Positions 42,002 to 51,240 of a stretch of 52,414 nucleotides of DNA are shown piece by piece. The stretch lies in contig JBJEHD010000053.1 of assembly GCA_051875715.1 (NCBI GenBank), positions 1-52,414 of the forward strand. Direction: 5' to 3'. Position 1 is the stretch's first letter; every line of letters begins with the position of its first letter. The notes under the pieces were generated by a model that was given only the letters and a program-made list of their open reading frames with translations, was not told where the DNA came from and made no database searches. This DNA is from DYCT01 sp051875715. GTDB lineage: Bacteria; Bacteroidota; Bacteroidia; Bacteroidales; Bacteroidaceae. The position numbers and the translations under genes are program-made.

Positions 42002-43333
42002 TTATTTTGCTTTGGCTTTTGCCTTCGTGGCAGCCGGTTTGGGCTTCTCGAGTTTGGCCTGCAGTTTGTCGATTTCCTTGTGCAAGGCAGCCAGTTCGTC
42101 GCCCTGGTTCTTGATGGTCGTGAGCAAGGAGTTCAACTCTTCGTTGTCGATGTCTTCCGGATAGAGCGAGTTGACACGGGCAATGAAGTCGCCCAGGATG
42201 TTCATGTAGTTCGTGAAAGCATCGTAGGGGGAATCATAAATGCCGCGGTTCAGACCGACGCCCGAGTTTTTGGTCGTCATGAAACGGAAGTTGTTGCTGG
42301 CCTGCAGGTAGTCCCAGTCTTGCTTGATACGGCGGTCGTTGCAGATGTGTACGCGTTCGGACACGCTGTAGAGTTTGTTGAAGGCTTCACGCTGCAAGGG
42401 ATTTCCCAACCAGGTGCTGATGTCGCGTTCTTCGTCGCACCAGGACAACGGATAGGGAACCTCGATGGCCGAAACGGATTTCAACTTGCTGATGATTTCC
42501 GACGGGGTGGAGAAGGTTATGCCGCGTTCCTTGGCGCATGCCGGAAGGGCTTTCATGAATTCCAGGATGTTGGACGAAAGCGGTTGGGCCACACCCAATG
42601 CACTCAGTTCCATGAAGATGTTGATGACTTGCTCTTCTTCGGGGAATGCGGCAATCCAGTCCATGTACTTATCGGCGAAGAGCGGGTATTCGTTCCAGTC
42701 GCCATTGTTGAAGCGGAGGCTGATGTCGTCGGACAATTTTACGTCGCGGAGCAGCAACTTCAGGCTGGGAGCTTGTGCGCAGTGGTATACGTAGTGCGGG
42801 CTCTTCCAACCCAGGATGTGCTTGGCTCCTTCGGTCAGCATGCCTTTGAAACCCATGTCGGCCACCTGGCGGCCGATGTCGTCAGAATAAACGAGGCTGG
42901 AGTTGCGGAATACCTTCGGCTCCTTGCCAAAGATTTCTTTGATTTTAGCCCGCTGACGGAGCACTTCTTCACGGAAGCAGTCTTCGTTGGCCAACGAAGA
43001 AAGGCCATGCGAGTAGGGTTCGCAAAGGAATTCGCAGCAACCCGTGTCGTTCAGCTGGTGGAGCAGGTCGATGACGCAAGGAGCGTGGATTTCCATCTGC
43101 TCCAAAGCAACGCCGGAAATGGAGAATGCTACTTTGAATGCGCCTTCCGACTTCTTGGCCATTTCAATCAAGGCGGCCAATGCCGGTTTGTAGGAACGTT
43201 CTACCACGTCGGCCATGCCGGTTTCGTTGGCATAGTCGTCGTAGTAGTAGTGGTCTGTGCCTATGTCGAAGAAACGATACCGTTTCAGGTGTACGATTTG
43301 ATGTATCTCAAAATAAAGACAGATTGTTTTCAT
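42002..43333 (-). CDS. GH57 alpha-amylase-type glycosidase
   Basis: The 443-residue protein has the GH57 start (ICLYFEIHQIVHLKRYRFF), where GH57 carries its first His motif, then FLCEPYSHGLSSL and VFRNSSLVYSDDIG as further family blocks. A C-terminal coiled coil (about 400-425) is followed by a Lys/Ala/Pro tail (KPKPAATKAKAKAK). GH57 enzymes hydrolyse or rearrange alpha-1,4-glucans. It is the third gene of a glycogen operon, 20 bases after the GT4 gene. Confidence 0.9.
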   Translation of the reverse strand: MKTICLYFEIHQIVHLKRYRFFDIGTDHYYYDDYANETGMADVVERSYKPALAALIEMAKKSEGAFKVAFSISGVALEQMEIHAPCVIDLLHQLNDTGCCEFLCEPYSHGLSSLANEDCFREEVLRQRAKIKEIFGKEPKVFRNSSLVYSDDIGRQVADMGFKGMLTEGAKHILGWKSPHYVYHCAQAPSLKLLLRDVKLSDDISLRFNNGDWNEYPLFADKYMDWIAAFPEEEQVINIFMELSALGVAQPLSSNILEFMKALPACAKERGITFSTPSEIISKLKSVSAIEVPYPLSWCDEERDISTWLGNPLQREAFNKLYSVSERVHICNDRRIKQDWDYLQASNNFRFMTTKNSGVGLNRGIYDSPYDAFTNYMNILGDFIARVNSLYPEDIDNEELNSLLTTIKNQGDELAALHKEIDKLQAKLEKPKPAATKAKAKAK

Positions 43334-43353
43334 ATCTCGGATTGTATTATTTG

Positions 43354-44622
43354 TTATCTATAATTTTTTAAAACTTCCTCGTAGATGCGACGTACCTTCA
43401 AGCCTACGTCCTCCCATTTGATGTTGTCCACCTCTTTCTTTCCTTCCTCTTTGAGGTATTCGTAGAGGGCCGGATAGGTACAGATGGCGTAGATGGCATC
43501 GGCCATGGCGTGGATGTCCCAGTAGTCGGTCTTGATGCACTTCTCCAGAATTTCGGCACATCCGGACTGCTTGGAGATGATGGTCGGCACGCTGCATTGC
43601 ATGGCTTCCAGCGGAGAGATACCAAAGGGCTCGGATACGGAGGGCATGATGTATACATCGCTGGCTTTGAGTACCTCGTATACTTGCTTCCCTTTCATGA
43701 AGCCGGGGAAGTGGAAACGGTCGGCGATGCCTCGTTCGGCGGCCAGATGAATCATCTGTTCCATCATGTCGCCGCTACCTGCCATCACGAAACGGATGTT
43801 GCGGGTGCGGTTCAGTACCATGGCGGCTGCTTCGACGAAGTATTCCGGTCCTTTCTGCATGGTGATACGTCCCAGGAAAGTGACCACCTTTTCCTTCGGA
43901 TTCCGTTTCGGCACAATGTCGAGAATCTCTTGCGAGAGGGGTGATACGGCATTGTGGACGGTCGAAACCTTTTTCGGGTCTTGGTGGTATTTGTTGATGA
44001 CGGTCTGGCGAGTCAGTTCGCTCACGCACATGATGTGGTCGGCATGGTCCATGCCGTTCTTTTCGATGGCGTAGACGGTCGGGTTCACGTTGCCGCGGCT
44101 ACGGTCGAAGTCGGTGGCGTGGACGTGGATGACCAGCGGTTTGCCCGACACCTGCTTGGCGTGGATGCCGGCGGGGTAGGTGAGCCAGTCGTGCGAGTGG
44201 ATGATGTCGAATTCCTGCTGACGGGCGACGACGCCTGCCACGATGGAGTAGTTGTTGATTTCCTCGTGCAGGTTGTCGGGGTAACGTCCGGAGAATTCCA
44301 TGCATCCCAGGTCGTTGGTGTTCATATAGTTGAAGTCGGCATAGATGTGGTCGCGCAGGTCGAAGTAGTCCTGCGGATTCATGCGGTTGCCGACGCGGCT
44401 GTTCACGTAGTCCCAATTGACGTCTTTCCAAACGATGGGCACGCTGTTCATACCGATGATTTTCAAGAAACTCTGGTCTTCATCGCCCCAGGGCTTCGGT
44501 ATGCAGAAGGTGATTTGCAGATCCTCCTGCTTCGACATTCCTTTGGTCAGACCATAGCTGGCAGTACCCAAACCGCCCAAGATATGGGGAGGAAACTCCC
44601 ATCCAAACATTAATACTTTCAT
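43354..44622 (-). CDS. GT4 glycogen-synthase-like glycosyltransferase
   Basis: The 422-residue enzyme has a GT-B fold. N-terminal FGWEFPPHILGGLG binds the donor phosphate; the C-terminal half has TFLGRITMQKGPEYFVEAA and MPSVSEPFGISPLEAMQC with the donor-binding Glu. With GH57 and a debranching enzyme in one operon it probably elongates glycogen from an activated glucose. It lies 16 bases after the debranching gene. Confidence 0.9.
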   Translation of the reverse strand: MKVLMFGWEFPPHILGGLGTASYGLTKGMSKQEDLQITFCIPKPWGDEDQSFLKIIGMNSVPIVWKDVNWDYVNSRVGNRMNPQDYFDLRDHIYADFNYMNTNDLGCMEFSGRYPDNLHEEINNYSIVAGVVARQQEFDIIHSHDWLTYPAGIHAKQVSGKPLVIHVHATDFDRSRGNVNPTVYAIEKNGMDHADHIMCVSELTRQTVINKYHQDPKKVSTVHNAVSPLSQEILDIVPKRNPKEKVVTFLGRITMQKGPEYFVEAAAMVLNRTRNIRFVMAGSGDMMEQMIHLAAERGIADRFHFPGFMKGKQVYEVLKASDVYIMPSVSEPFGISPLEAMQCSVPTIISKQSGCAEILEKCIKTDYWDIHAMADAIYAICTYPALYEYLKEEGKKEVDNIKWEDVGLKVRRIYEEVLKNYR

Positions 44623-44638
44623 ACGTTCGTTCCTCCTT

Positions 44639-46582
44639 TTATTGGTTATTATATTTACTTAATCGTTTCAATGTACGCAGGATTTCGGCCACATTCATGG
44701 CGAAAGAGACTGCCCCACGTCCACGGAAAGGAGGATTTCCGTCGAACAGTTCCGGGATGGACCCGATGCAGTGGGTTGTCATTTCATCGTCGAAACCGAC
44801 CATCTGGCGTTCTACGAACGACAGGCCGCTCATCTTGTAGATGCGCAGGTATGCTTCGGTATAGAAGCCCATGAGCCACGGCCATGCGGTACCTTGATGG
44901 TAGGCGTAGTCGCGTTGGCGTTGCGGCCCTACGTAGTTGGGGTTGTAGCCGCCGCTCTTCGGGCTGAGCGAACGGATGCCCTTCGGTGTGAGCAATTCGC
45001 GTGTGGTGATGTCCAGAATGCGCTTCTTCTGTGCTTGGTCGAGCGGGGAGTAGTCGAACGCTACGGTGAACAGCATGTTGGGGCGTACGCTCCAGTCCAT
45101 CATTTGTCCGTCCACATAGTCGAACAGGTAGCCGTATTCGTTGAGGAATACGTTGACGAATGTCTTGCCTGCTTTCTCGGCCAATGTGTCGAGCACCTCG
45201 GCATAGAGGCCGTCTTGTTCGCGAAGCAGGTCGGCCGTGAAACGAAGTGCATTGTACCACAATGCGTTGAACTCTACGATGTAGCCGGTGCGCGGGGTCA
45301 CCGGACGTCCGTCTACGGTGGAGTTCATCCACGTGATGGCCCGGTCGCGTCCGTTCGAGTAAATCAGTCCGTTGTCATGTACGAACAGGTTGTCGTGCTT
45401 GCCCAGACGGAGGTATTCCATGATGTCCTTGATGAGGTCGCCGTATTTCTGCCGGCATTGCTCGGGCGTGAAATGTTTGGCGTATTGCTGCATGGTCCAA
45501 ATGGCCCAAAGCAATACGTCGGGGTGCTCCATTTCATAGATGCGCGTTTCGTTGTCAGGCTCTTCGTTGATGAAGTGGCGGATGGCGATGCGTGCGGTCT
45601 CCATGGCCGATTCGAATTCTTCGGGCTCATCGATGGCCAGGGTCAGTCCGGGCAGGGAGATGAACATGTCGCGTGCGCGGCATTTGAACCAGGGATATCC
45701 GGCCAGGATGTAGTGCTTGTCGCCCTGCTTGTTGTGGAACTGGTGGGCGGAGTTGATCAGGCAATGGAGGAAACTGTCGCGTGGTGTGCGGTCGTCCACC
45801 TCTTCTTGAAATACTTTTTTGAGCTGGCGTGTGCTCACGTTGGAGATGCCGGCCGAGAATACGATGCTTTCTCCTTTCTTGATGTCTACTTCGAAATAGC
45901 CGGGTACGTAGAGGTCTTCGTTGAAGTCGTAGCCGCGCTCTTGCTCTTTCGTGTATTCGATGCCTCGGTACCAGTCGGGTAAGAAGTGGAATTCGCATTT
46001 CTTGTTGAACTGCATGTACAGGTCGGGATAACCCGGATACATGCATGTCTTGATGCCGTTTTCTACTTCTTGGTATTCACGGCTGGCCTGGTTGTTCTCG
46101 TGCGTGTACTGACGTACGCTGCGGAATGCCAGGAACGGGCGGAAACGCAACTTCGTGGCCGAGTGGGCGTCTACGAGGGTGTAGCGAATCAGGATGCGGT
46201 TTTCGTGATGGACGAATACCTTTTCTTTCTTGAGGATGACGCCTCCGACGCGATAGGTCGTCGTCGGCACTTGTTCGCAGTCGTATTCGCGGATGTACTT
46301 ATGTCCGTTCGGACTGAAATTGTTGCCCTGGTATTTGTGGAGGCCAAGGTTGAACTCCGCTCCATGCTGAATCACGGTCTCGTCGAGCGAGGAAAGTAGC
46401 ACATGGTTTTCGTCGTCCATCCCGGGGATGGGTATGACGAGCAGACCATGATACTTCCGCGTATTGCAGTCCACGATTGTCGTGCAATGATACGCCCCCG
46501 ATCTGTTCGTCCGGAGGATTTCCCGTTGCAAGGATTCCTGCAGGTTCACCATCAGAGTCTTGTCAAATCGTAAATAGCTCAT
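44639..46582 (-). CDS. Glycogen debranching enzyme (amylo-alpha-1,6-glucosidase, GH133)
   Basis: The 647-residue protein has an N-terminal beta domain (NRSGAYHCTTIVDCNTRKYH, DETVIQHG) and a C-terminal alpha/alpha barrel with YPWFKCRARDMFISLPGLTL, TWMNSTVDGRPVTPRTGY and YHQGTAWPWL. It hydrolyses alpha-1,6 branch points in glycogen. ATG 46582 is used; the upstream codons are not family-like. First gene of the operon with GT4 and GH57. Confidence 0.93.
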   Translation of the reverse strand: MSYLRFDKTLMVNLQESLQREILRTNRSGAYHCTTIVDCNTRKYHGLLVIPIPGMDDENHVLLSSLDETVIQHGAEFNLGLHKYQGNNFSPNGHKYIREYDCEQVPTTTYRVGGVILKKEKVFVHHENRILIRYTLVDAHSATKLRFRPFLAFRSVRQYTHENNQASREYQEVENGIKTCMYPGYPDLYMQFNKKCEFHFLPDWYRGIEYTKEQERGYDFNEDLYVPGYFEVDIKKGESIVFSAGISNVSTRQLKKVFQEEVDDRTPRDSFLHCLINSAHQFHNKQGDKHYILAGYPWFKCRARDMFISLPGLTLAIDEPEEFESAMETARIAIRHFINEEPDNETRIYEMEHPDVLLWAIWTMQQYAKHFTPEQCRQKYGDLIKDIMEYLRLGKHDNLFVHDNGLIYSNGRDRAITWMNSTVDGRPVTPRTGYIVEFNALWYNALRFTADLLREQDGLYAEVLDTLAEKAGKTFVNVFLNEYGYLFDYVDGQMMDWSVRPNMLFTVAFDYSPLDQAQKKRILDITTRELLTPKGIRSLSPKSGGYNPNYVGPQRQRDYAYHQGTAWPWLMGFYTEAYLRIYKMSGLSFVERQMVGFDDEMTTHCIGSIPELFDGNPPFRGRGAVSFAMNVAEILRTLKRLSKYNNQ

Positions 46583-46645
46583 AGCTGTACGTATTTTAAG
46601 GTTAATGTATGATATAGTCCGTATCGCATAAAGGTTTGCGATGTT

Positions 46646-46653
46646 CAAAAGTA
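46646..46653 (-). promoter_or_regulatory. -7 box of the glycogen operon
   Basis: TACTTTTG on the minus strand, 63 bases before ATG 46582. The -33 region has no clear TTTG. Confidence 0.5.
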
Positions 46654-46743
46654 CAAAAACAGATTTAACTGAAAAATTATTTAATCGTTTATTTTCAGTT
46701 AGTGTGTAAATATTCGTAGTATTGTGCGAATTTTTGCCGGAAA

Positions 46744-47523
46744 ATGAATATGAGACCCGAAATCCGCCGACTTTTTGTTTCTATGTGTATTCCCTTGTTC
46801 CTGCTTTTCGTCTTGTATGCCGTCAAGACGATGGAGGTGGGGATGGACTGGGACTTCACTCACCTGGGTGTTTATCCGCTCGAGAAGAAGGGTGTTTTTG
46901 GCATCTTTGCTCACCCTTTGGTGCATGCCAGTTTCCACCACTTGGCGGCCAATACGTTGCCTTTGTTCTTCCTTTCGTGGTGTCTGTTTTATTTCTATCG
47001 CGATTTGGGCGCCCTCATCTTGTTTTTCGTGTGGGTTGTGGGCGGACTGATCACGTTCGTCATTGGCAAGCCGGGTTGGCACGTGGGTGCCAGCGGCTTG
47101 ATCTACGGTCTGGCCTTCTTCTTGTTTTTCAGCGGGGTGATACGCCGTCATGTCCCGCTGATGGCTGTGTCGCTGTTGGTGACATTCCTGTATGGAGGGC
47201 TGGTGTGGGATATGTTCCCTTTTTTCGTGCGCGAAACCGTGTCGTGGGAAGGACATCTGGGCGGTGCCGTGGCAGGCATGTTGGCCTCGGTGTTGTTTTG
47301 CGGATACGGGCCTCAGCGGCCCGACCCGTTTGCGGACGAGGAAGAGGATGAGGAGGACGATGCAATGAGGCCGGATGGCGAAGAAACGGGAACCCCGGCG
47401 CAAAGGGACGAGGATGGGGCTTCCTATCCGGATATCCACTCCGGCGAGGAGGCTCGTTTGCCCGAAACCGGGCGGTTAGTCTCCCGGCCAGTCACGGGCC
47501 AGTACCACTGCAGTGACGAGTAG
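46744..47523 (+). CDS. Rhomboid-family intramembrane serine protease
   Basis: The 259-residue protein has about six membrane helices. Catalytic Ser117 lies in GASG and His171 in GHLGG; HASFHHLAAN (61-70) supplies the usual His and Asn. Rhomboids cut membrane proteins within the bilayer. The C-terminal 65 residues are acidic and low-complexity (DEEEDEEDDAMRPDGEE), and the final residues are encoded by the 22-bp palindrome array, which may have replaced the original end. ATG 46750 is an alternative start. Confidence 0.9.
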   Translation: MNMRPEIRRLFVSMCIPLFLLFVLYAVKTMEVGMDWDFTHLGVYPLEKKGVFGIFAHPLVHASFHHLAANTLPLFFLSWCLFYFYRDLGALILFFVWVVGGLITFVIGKPGWHVGASGLIYGLAFFLFFSGVIRRHVPLMAVSLLVTFLYGGLVWDMFPFFVRETVSWEGHLGGAVAGMLASVLFCGYGPQRPDPFADEEEDEEDDAMRPDGEETGTPAQRDEDGASYPDIHSGEEARLPETGRLVSRPVTGQYHCSDE

Positions 47524-47580
47524 CCGAAACTCCAGTATCGCCTACTCGAAACTGCAGTACCGGGTGCGCGCCATCAAAGT
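47485..47580. repeat. 22-bp-period array centred on ACTGCAGT
   Basis: ACTGCAGT at 47507, ACTCCAGT at 47529 and ACTGCAGT at 47551 are exactly 22 bp apart; degenerate units lie at 47485 and 47573. The linkers CGAGTAG (47517-47523) and CTACTCG (47542-47548) make a larger dyad around 47532. A 10-bp inverted repeat, GGCCAGTACC (47497-47506) and GGTACTGGCC (47582-47591), encloses the array. It overlaps the last codons of the rhomboid gene. Confidence 0.8.
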
Positions 47581-47704
47581 CGGTACTGGCCTCTCTTGCT
47601 CGGGCTGGTAGTATGCAGGCGCAGGAAGTATTTCCTCGGGTTGGTTGGTGAGGAAGAATGCTGGGCGTTCCGCCTGATGTGGCATCGTGTGGCCGATTTG
47701 AGTT

Positions 47705-47761
47705 GCAAAAAGAGCGCAGACATGGTCCAGGATTAGGCTGGATTGTCTGCGCTCTTTTTGC
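47705..47761. terminator. Bidirectional terminator, rhomboid and META genes
   Basis: GCAAAAAGAGCGCAGACA pairs perfectly over 18 bp with TGTCTGCGCTCTTTTTGC, enclosing a second small stem TCCAG/CTGGA. T-runs on both strands fit termination of convergent genes. Confidence 0.85.
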
Positions 47762-47829
47762 AGGTGGCTGGAGGCAGTATGCCACGGGCCTGCGTTGGAC
47801 CTTTCAGGCGTTTGCCCCGCTGCCGGCAA

Positions 47830-48273
47830 TTACTTGCTTTGGGCGGCTTCTTCCTTCTTCGTCAACGATACGACGGCTTGTCCGTCGGCATCGAAGAAGG
47901 TCAAGGCGTCGCCTTCGCGCAAGAAAGTCTTGGACTGTCCGAAGGCTTTCAGTACGGCGGTCTCGGTCTCCATGTTGGGGCACATCATCATCGTGGTTCC
48001 CAACTTGTCGAGTGCGAGGCTGTCACTTTCGGTGTTCAACTGCCCCAAGATGCGGTTGCATCCGGCGTTGCCGTAAATTCTTTTTTCGGCTACATTGAAT
48101 CCGATGAAGGGCGCCGGTTGTTCTTCGGTTGCTTCAATGGCTTGTTCGCCGACTTTGACTACTGTCCATTCGCCTTCCAAATCGGCGATGGTTGATGTTT
48201 TTCGGGGAGATGCGCACGAGGCCATTCCCGCACAGAGGCAACCCAGCGTTGCCCAATAAACGATTTTCTTCAT
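47830..48273 (-). CDS. META-domain lipoprotein (HslJ-like)
   Basis: The 147-residue protein has a lipoprotein signal with GMASC (Cys20), then a META domain: GEWTVVKVGE, IYGNAGCNRILGQ, and TTMMMCPNMETETAVLKAF. META/HslJ proteins are envelope proteins linked to stress or drug tolerance in some bacteria. It stands alone, converging on the rhomboid gene. Confidence 0.9.
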   Translation of the reverse strand: MKKIVYWATLGCLCAGMASCASPRKTSTIADLEGEWTVVKVGEQAIEATEEQPAPFIGFNVAEKRIYGNAGCNRILGQLNTESDSLALDKLGTTMMMCPNMETETAVLKAFGQSKTFLREGDALTFFDADGQAVVSLTKKEEAAQSK

Positions 48274-48357
48274 GGTTGTTTGCTAAAATTCGGCGACGAA
48301 GATACAACATCTGTTTTAAAAAAGCGGAGTAATTCGCCTTCGTTTCATTTCTTTTTG

Positions 48358-48365
48358 TACCTTTG
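48358..48365 (+). promoter_or_regulatory. -7 box of the carboxynorspermidine dehydrogenase gene
   Basis: TACCTTTG, 43 bases before ATG 48409. No TTTG found at the -33 spacing. Confidence 0.5.
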
Positions 48366-48408
48366 CTTTGATAACATAACTAATTTAATTAAATAAGGTA
48401 TATTTTAG

Positions 48409-49602
48409 ATGGGCAAAGTTCTTATTATTGGTGCGGGCGGTGTAGGCACTGTCGTGGCGCACAAAGTGGCTCAGAATGCGGACGTGTTTACCGACATCAT
48501 GATTGCCAGCCGTACAAAATCGAAGTGCGACGCCGTGGTCAAGGCCATCGGCAACCCGAATATCCAAACGGCACAGGTGGATGCTGACAACGTAGACGAA
48601 CTGGTGGCTCTGTTCGACCGTTTCAAACCGGAAATCGTCATCAACGTAGCACTTCCTTATCAAGACCTCACCATCATGGAGGCCTGCCTGAAGTCGGGCG
48701 TGAACTATCTGGACACCGCCAACTACGAGCCGAAGGATGTGGCTCATTTCGAATACAGCTGGCAGTGGGCCTACAAGAAACGGTTCGAGGAGGCCGGATT
48801 GACGGCCATTCTCGGTTGTGGTTTCGACCCGGGCGTGAGCGGTGTCTATACGGCTTATGCGGCCAAGCATCATTTCGACGAAATCCAATACCTGGACATC
48901 GTGGACTGCAATGCAGGAAACCACCACAAGGCATTTGCCACCAACTTCAACCCGGAAATCAATATCCGCGAAATCACCCAGAACGGACGCTACTATGAAA
49001 ATGGCCAATGGGTGACGACCAAACCGCTGGAAATCCATAAAGACCTGACTTATCCCAACATCGGTCCCCGTGATTCGTACTTGCTCTACCACGAAGAACT
49101 GGAATCGTTGGTAAAGAACTATCCGACCATCAAGCGGGCACGGTTCTGGATGACATTCGGCCAGGAATACCTGACGCACCTGCGTGTGATTCAGGACATC
49201 GGCATGGCGCGTATCGACCCCATCAACTACAACGGAATGGAAATCGTGCCGCTGCAGTTCTTGAAAGCTGTCTTGCCCAACCCGCAAGACCTGGGCGCGA
49301 ACTACGAAGGCGAAACCTCGATAGGCTGCCGCATCCGCGGACTGAAGGACGGGAAAGAACGTACCTACTACGTATATAACAACTGCAGCCATCAGGCCGC
49401 TTATCAAGAAACGGGCATGCAGGGCGTGAGCTACACGACCGGCGTACCGGCGATGATTGGCGCCATGATGTTCATGAAAGGGCTGTGGAAACGGCCGGGC
49501 GTGTGGAACGTGGAAGAGTTCGACCCGGACCCGTTCATGGAACAACTGAACAAACAAGGCCTTCCGTGGCACGAAGTGTTCGACGGTGATTTGGAACTGT
49601 AA
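48409..49602 (+). CDS. Carboxynorspermidine/carboxyspermidine dehydrogenase
   Basis: The 397-residue protein is of the saccharopine dehydrogenase family: nucleotide-binding IIGAGGVGTVVAHK (6-19), NVALPYQDLTIMEACL, YLDTANYEP, and GCGFDPGVSGVYTAYA. The length and these blocks match CASDH, which joins aspartate semialdehyde to putrescine or diaminopropane in the alternative spermidine pathway used by many Bacteroidota. The partner decarboxylase NspC is not in the window. bcp and recA follow on the same strand. Confidence 0.9.
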   Translation: MGKVLIIGAGGVGTVVAHKVAQNADVFTDIMIASRTKSKCDAVVKAIGNPNIQTAQVDADNVDELVALFDRFKPEIVINVALPYQDLTIMEACLKSGVNYLDTANYEPKDVAHFEYSWQWAYKKRFEEAGLTAILGCGFDPGVSGVYTAYAAKHHFDEIQYLDIVDCNAGNHHKAFATNFNPEINIREITQNGRYYENGQWVTTKPLEIHKDLTYPNIGPRDSYLLYHEELESLVKNYPTIKRARFWMTFGQEYLTHLRVIQDIGMARIDPINYNGMEIVPLQFLKAVLPNPQDLGANYEGETSIGCRIRGLKDGKERTYYVYNNCSHQAAYQETGMQGVSYTTGVPAMIGAMMFMKGLWKRPGVWNVEEFDPDPFMEQLNKQGLPWHEVFDGDLEL

Positions 49603-49620
49603 ACATAGAGAGGCGCGGAC

Positions 49621-50073
49621 ATGATGCAGATAGGCGAAAAGGCCCCGGATGTGTTGGGGCTGGACCAGAACGGACGGGAAGTCCGGCTGGCGGACTATGC
49701 GGGCAAGAAACTGGCTCTCTATTTCTATCCGAAAGACAGTACGCCGGGATGTACGACGGAGGCGTGCAACTTGCGCGACAACTATGCCGCCTTGCAGCAG
49801 GCCGGCTATGCGGTTGTCGGTGTGAGCGTGGATAGCGCCAGGTCGCATTTGAAGTTCATAGAGAAGCAACAACTGCCGTTCCCGCTCATCGCGGATACGG
49901 AGAAGAAACTGGTGGAGGCATTCGGCGTATGGGGTGAAAAAAGCATGTACGGCAGAAAGTACATGGGAACTTTCCGTACTACCTTCATTCTGAATGAGGA
50001 AGGCGTGGTGGAACGTATCTTCCAGCCGAAGGACATTAAGGTGAAGGAGCATGCCCAGCAGATTCTGAAGTGA
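49621..50073 (+). CDS. bcp: Thiol peroxidase Bcp (peroxiredoxin Q)
   Basis: The 150-residue protein has FYPKDSTPGCTTEACNLRDN with peroxidatic Cys44 and resolving Cys49. It reduces hydroperoxides using thioredoxin. Either of the two adjacent ATG codons could start it. It lies 18 bases after the dehydrogenase gene and 28 before recA. Confidence 0.95.
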   Translation: MMQIGEKAPDVLGLDQNGREVRLADYAGKKLALYFYPKDSTPGCTTEACNLRDNYAALQQAGYAVVGVSVDSARSHLKFIEKQQLPFPLIADTEKKLVEAFGVWGEKSMYGRKYMGTFRTTFILNEEGVVERIFQPKDIKVKEHAQQILK

Positions 50074-50101
50074 CCAAAAACGTATAAAAAAGGAATAAGA
50101 T

Positions 50102-51124
50102 ATGGCGAAGAAAGAAGATGAATTGTTCTCCAACGCACCGATGAACGAGAAGTTGAAGGCCTTGCAGTCGGCATTGGAGAAGATTGAGAAAAGTTATGGA
50201 AAAGGGTCGGTCATGAAACTTGGCGACGACCGTATTCAAGAGGTGGATGTCATCCCCTCAGGCTCCATCGCATTGAATGTGGCGTTGGGCGTGGGTGGCT
50301 ATCCGCGTGGACGTGTGGTGGAAATCTACGGCCCGGAGTCGTCGGGTAAGACCACGTTGGCCATTCATGCCATCGCAGAGGTGCAAAGGCAAGGAGGCAT
50401 TGCGGCCATTATCGATGCGGAACACGCGTTCGACCGTTTTTATGCCGAGAAGTTAGGGGTCGATGTAGACAATCTGTACATCTCGCAACCTGACAGCGGA
50501 GAACAGGCCCTGGAAATCGCCGACCAACTGATTCGTTCGTCGGCCATCGACCTGATCATCATCGACTCGGTTGCCGCACTGACTCCGAAGGCCGAGATTG
50601 AAGGCGACATGGGCGAGAACAAAGTGGGACTGCAGGCACGGTTGATGTCGCAGGCTTTGCGCAAACTCACTTCGGCCATCAGCAAGACCAACACGTGCTG
50701 CATCTTCATCAACCAATTGCGCGAGAAGATAGGCGTGATGTTCGGCAATCCGGAAACGACAACGGGTGGCAACGCCTTGAAGTTCTACGCGTCGGTGCGC
50801 ATCGACATTCGTCCGGGACAAGCCATCAAGGACGGTGAAGAGGTGATAGGAAAGCAGACAAAGGTGAAGATTGTGAAGAACAAGGTGGCGCCTCCTTTCC
50901 GTCGGGCGGAGTTCGACATTATGTTTGGCGAAGGCATCTCGCGTGCGGGAGAAATCATCGACTTGGGAACCAACCTGGGCATTATCAAGAAGAGTGGTGC
51001 GTGGTATAGTTACAACGATACCAAACTCGGACAGGGTCGGGATGCATCGAAGCAGTGCATTCAGGACAATCCGGAACTGGCCGACGAGTTGTCCGCGCTG
51101 ATTGAAGAGGCTTTGAAAAAATAA
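50102..51124 (+). CDS. recA: Recombinase RecA
   Basis: The 340-residue protein has Walker A GPESSGKT (77-84), IIIDSVAALTPKAEIEG, and the NQLREKIGVMFGNPETTTGG region for DNA binding. It drives homologous recombination and repair. The bcp-recA order on one strand suggests co-transcription; no SOS box was recognised. Confidence 0.98.
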   Translation: MAKKEDELFSNAPMNEKLKALQSALEKIEKSYGKGSVMKLGDDRIQEVDVIPSGSIALNVALGVGGYPRGRVVEIYGPESSGKTTLAIHAIAEVQRQGGIAAIIDAEHAFDRFYAEKLGVDVDNLYISQPDSGEQALEIADQLIRSSAIDLIIIDSVAALTPKAEIEGDMGENKVGLQARLMSQALRKLTSAISKTNTCCIFINQLREKIGVMFGNPETTTGGNALKFYASVRIDIRPGQAIKDGEEVIGKQTKVKIVKNKVAPPFRRAEFDIMFGEGISRAGEIIDLGTNLGIIKKSGAWYSYNDTKLGQGRDASKQCIQDNPELADELSALIEEALKK

Positions 51125-51180
51125 GGAGTACGCTTCTTCCTCCTCGGCCTCAGTGCATGGCGTGTCGACCATCCAAAAGC

Positions 51181-51220
51181 AGAAGGGGTTGTGCTAAAAG
51201 AATTTGGCACAACCCCTTCT
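51181..51220. terminator. Terminator after recA
   Basis: AGAAGGGGTTGTGC pairs perfectly with GCACAACCCCTTCT over 14 bp around a 12-nt loop. It separates recA from the converging small basic gene and could serve both. Confidence 0.8.
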
Positions 51221-51240
51221 GCCTTTCGTGAGTGATACGG

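Noticed and set aside
48385..50133. A 582-codon open frame opposite the dehydrogenase and bcp genes
   Set aside because: Both plus-strand genes are unmistakable; the antisense frame is a by-product of codon bias.
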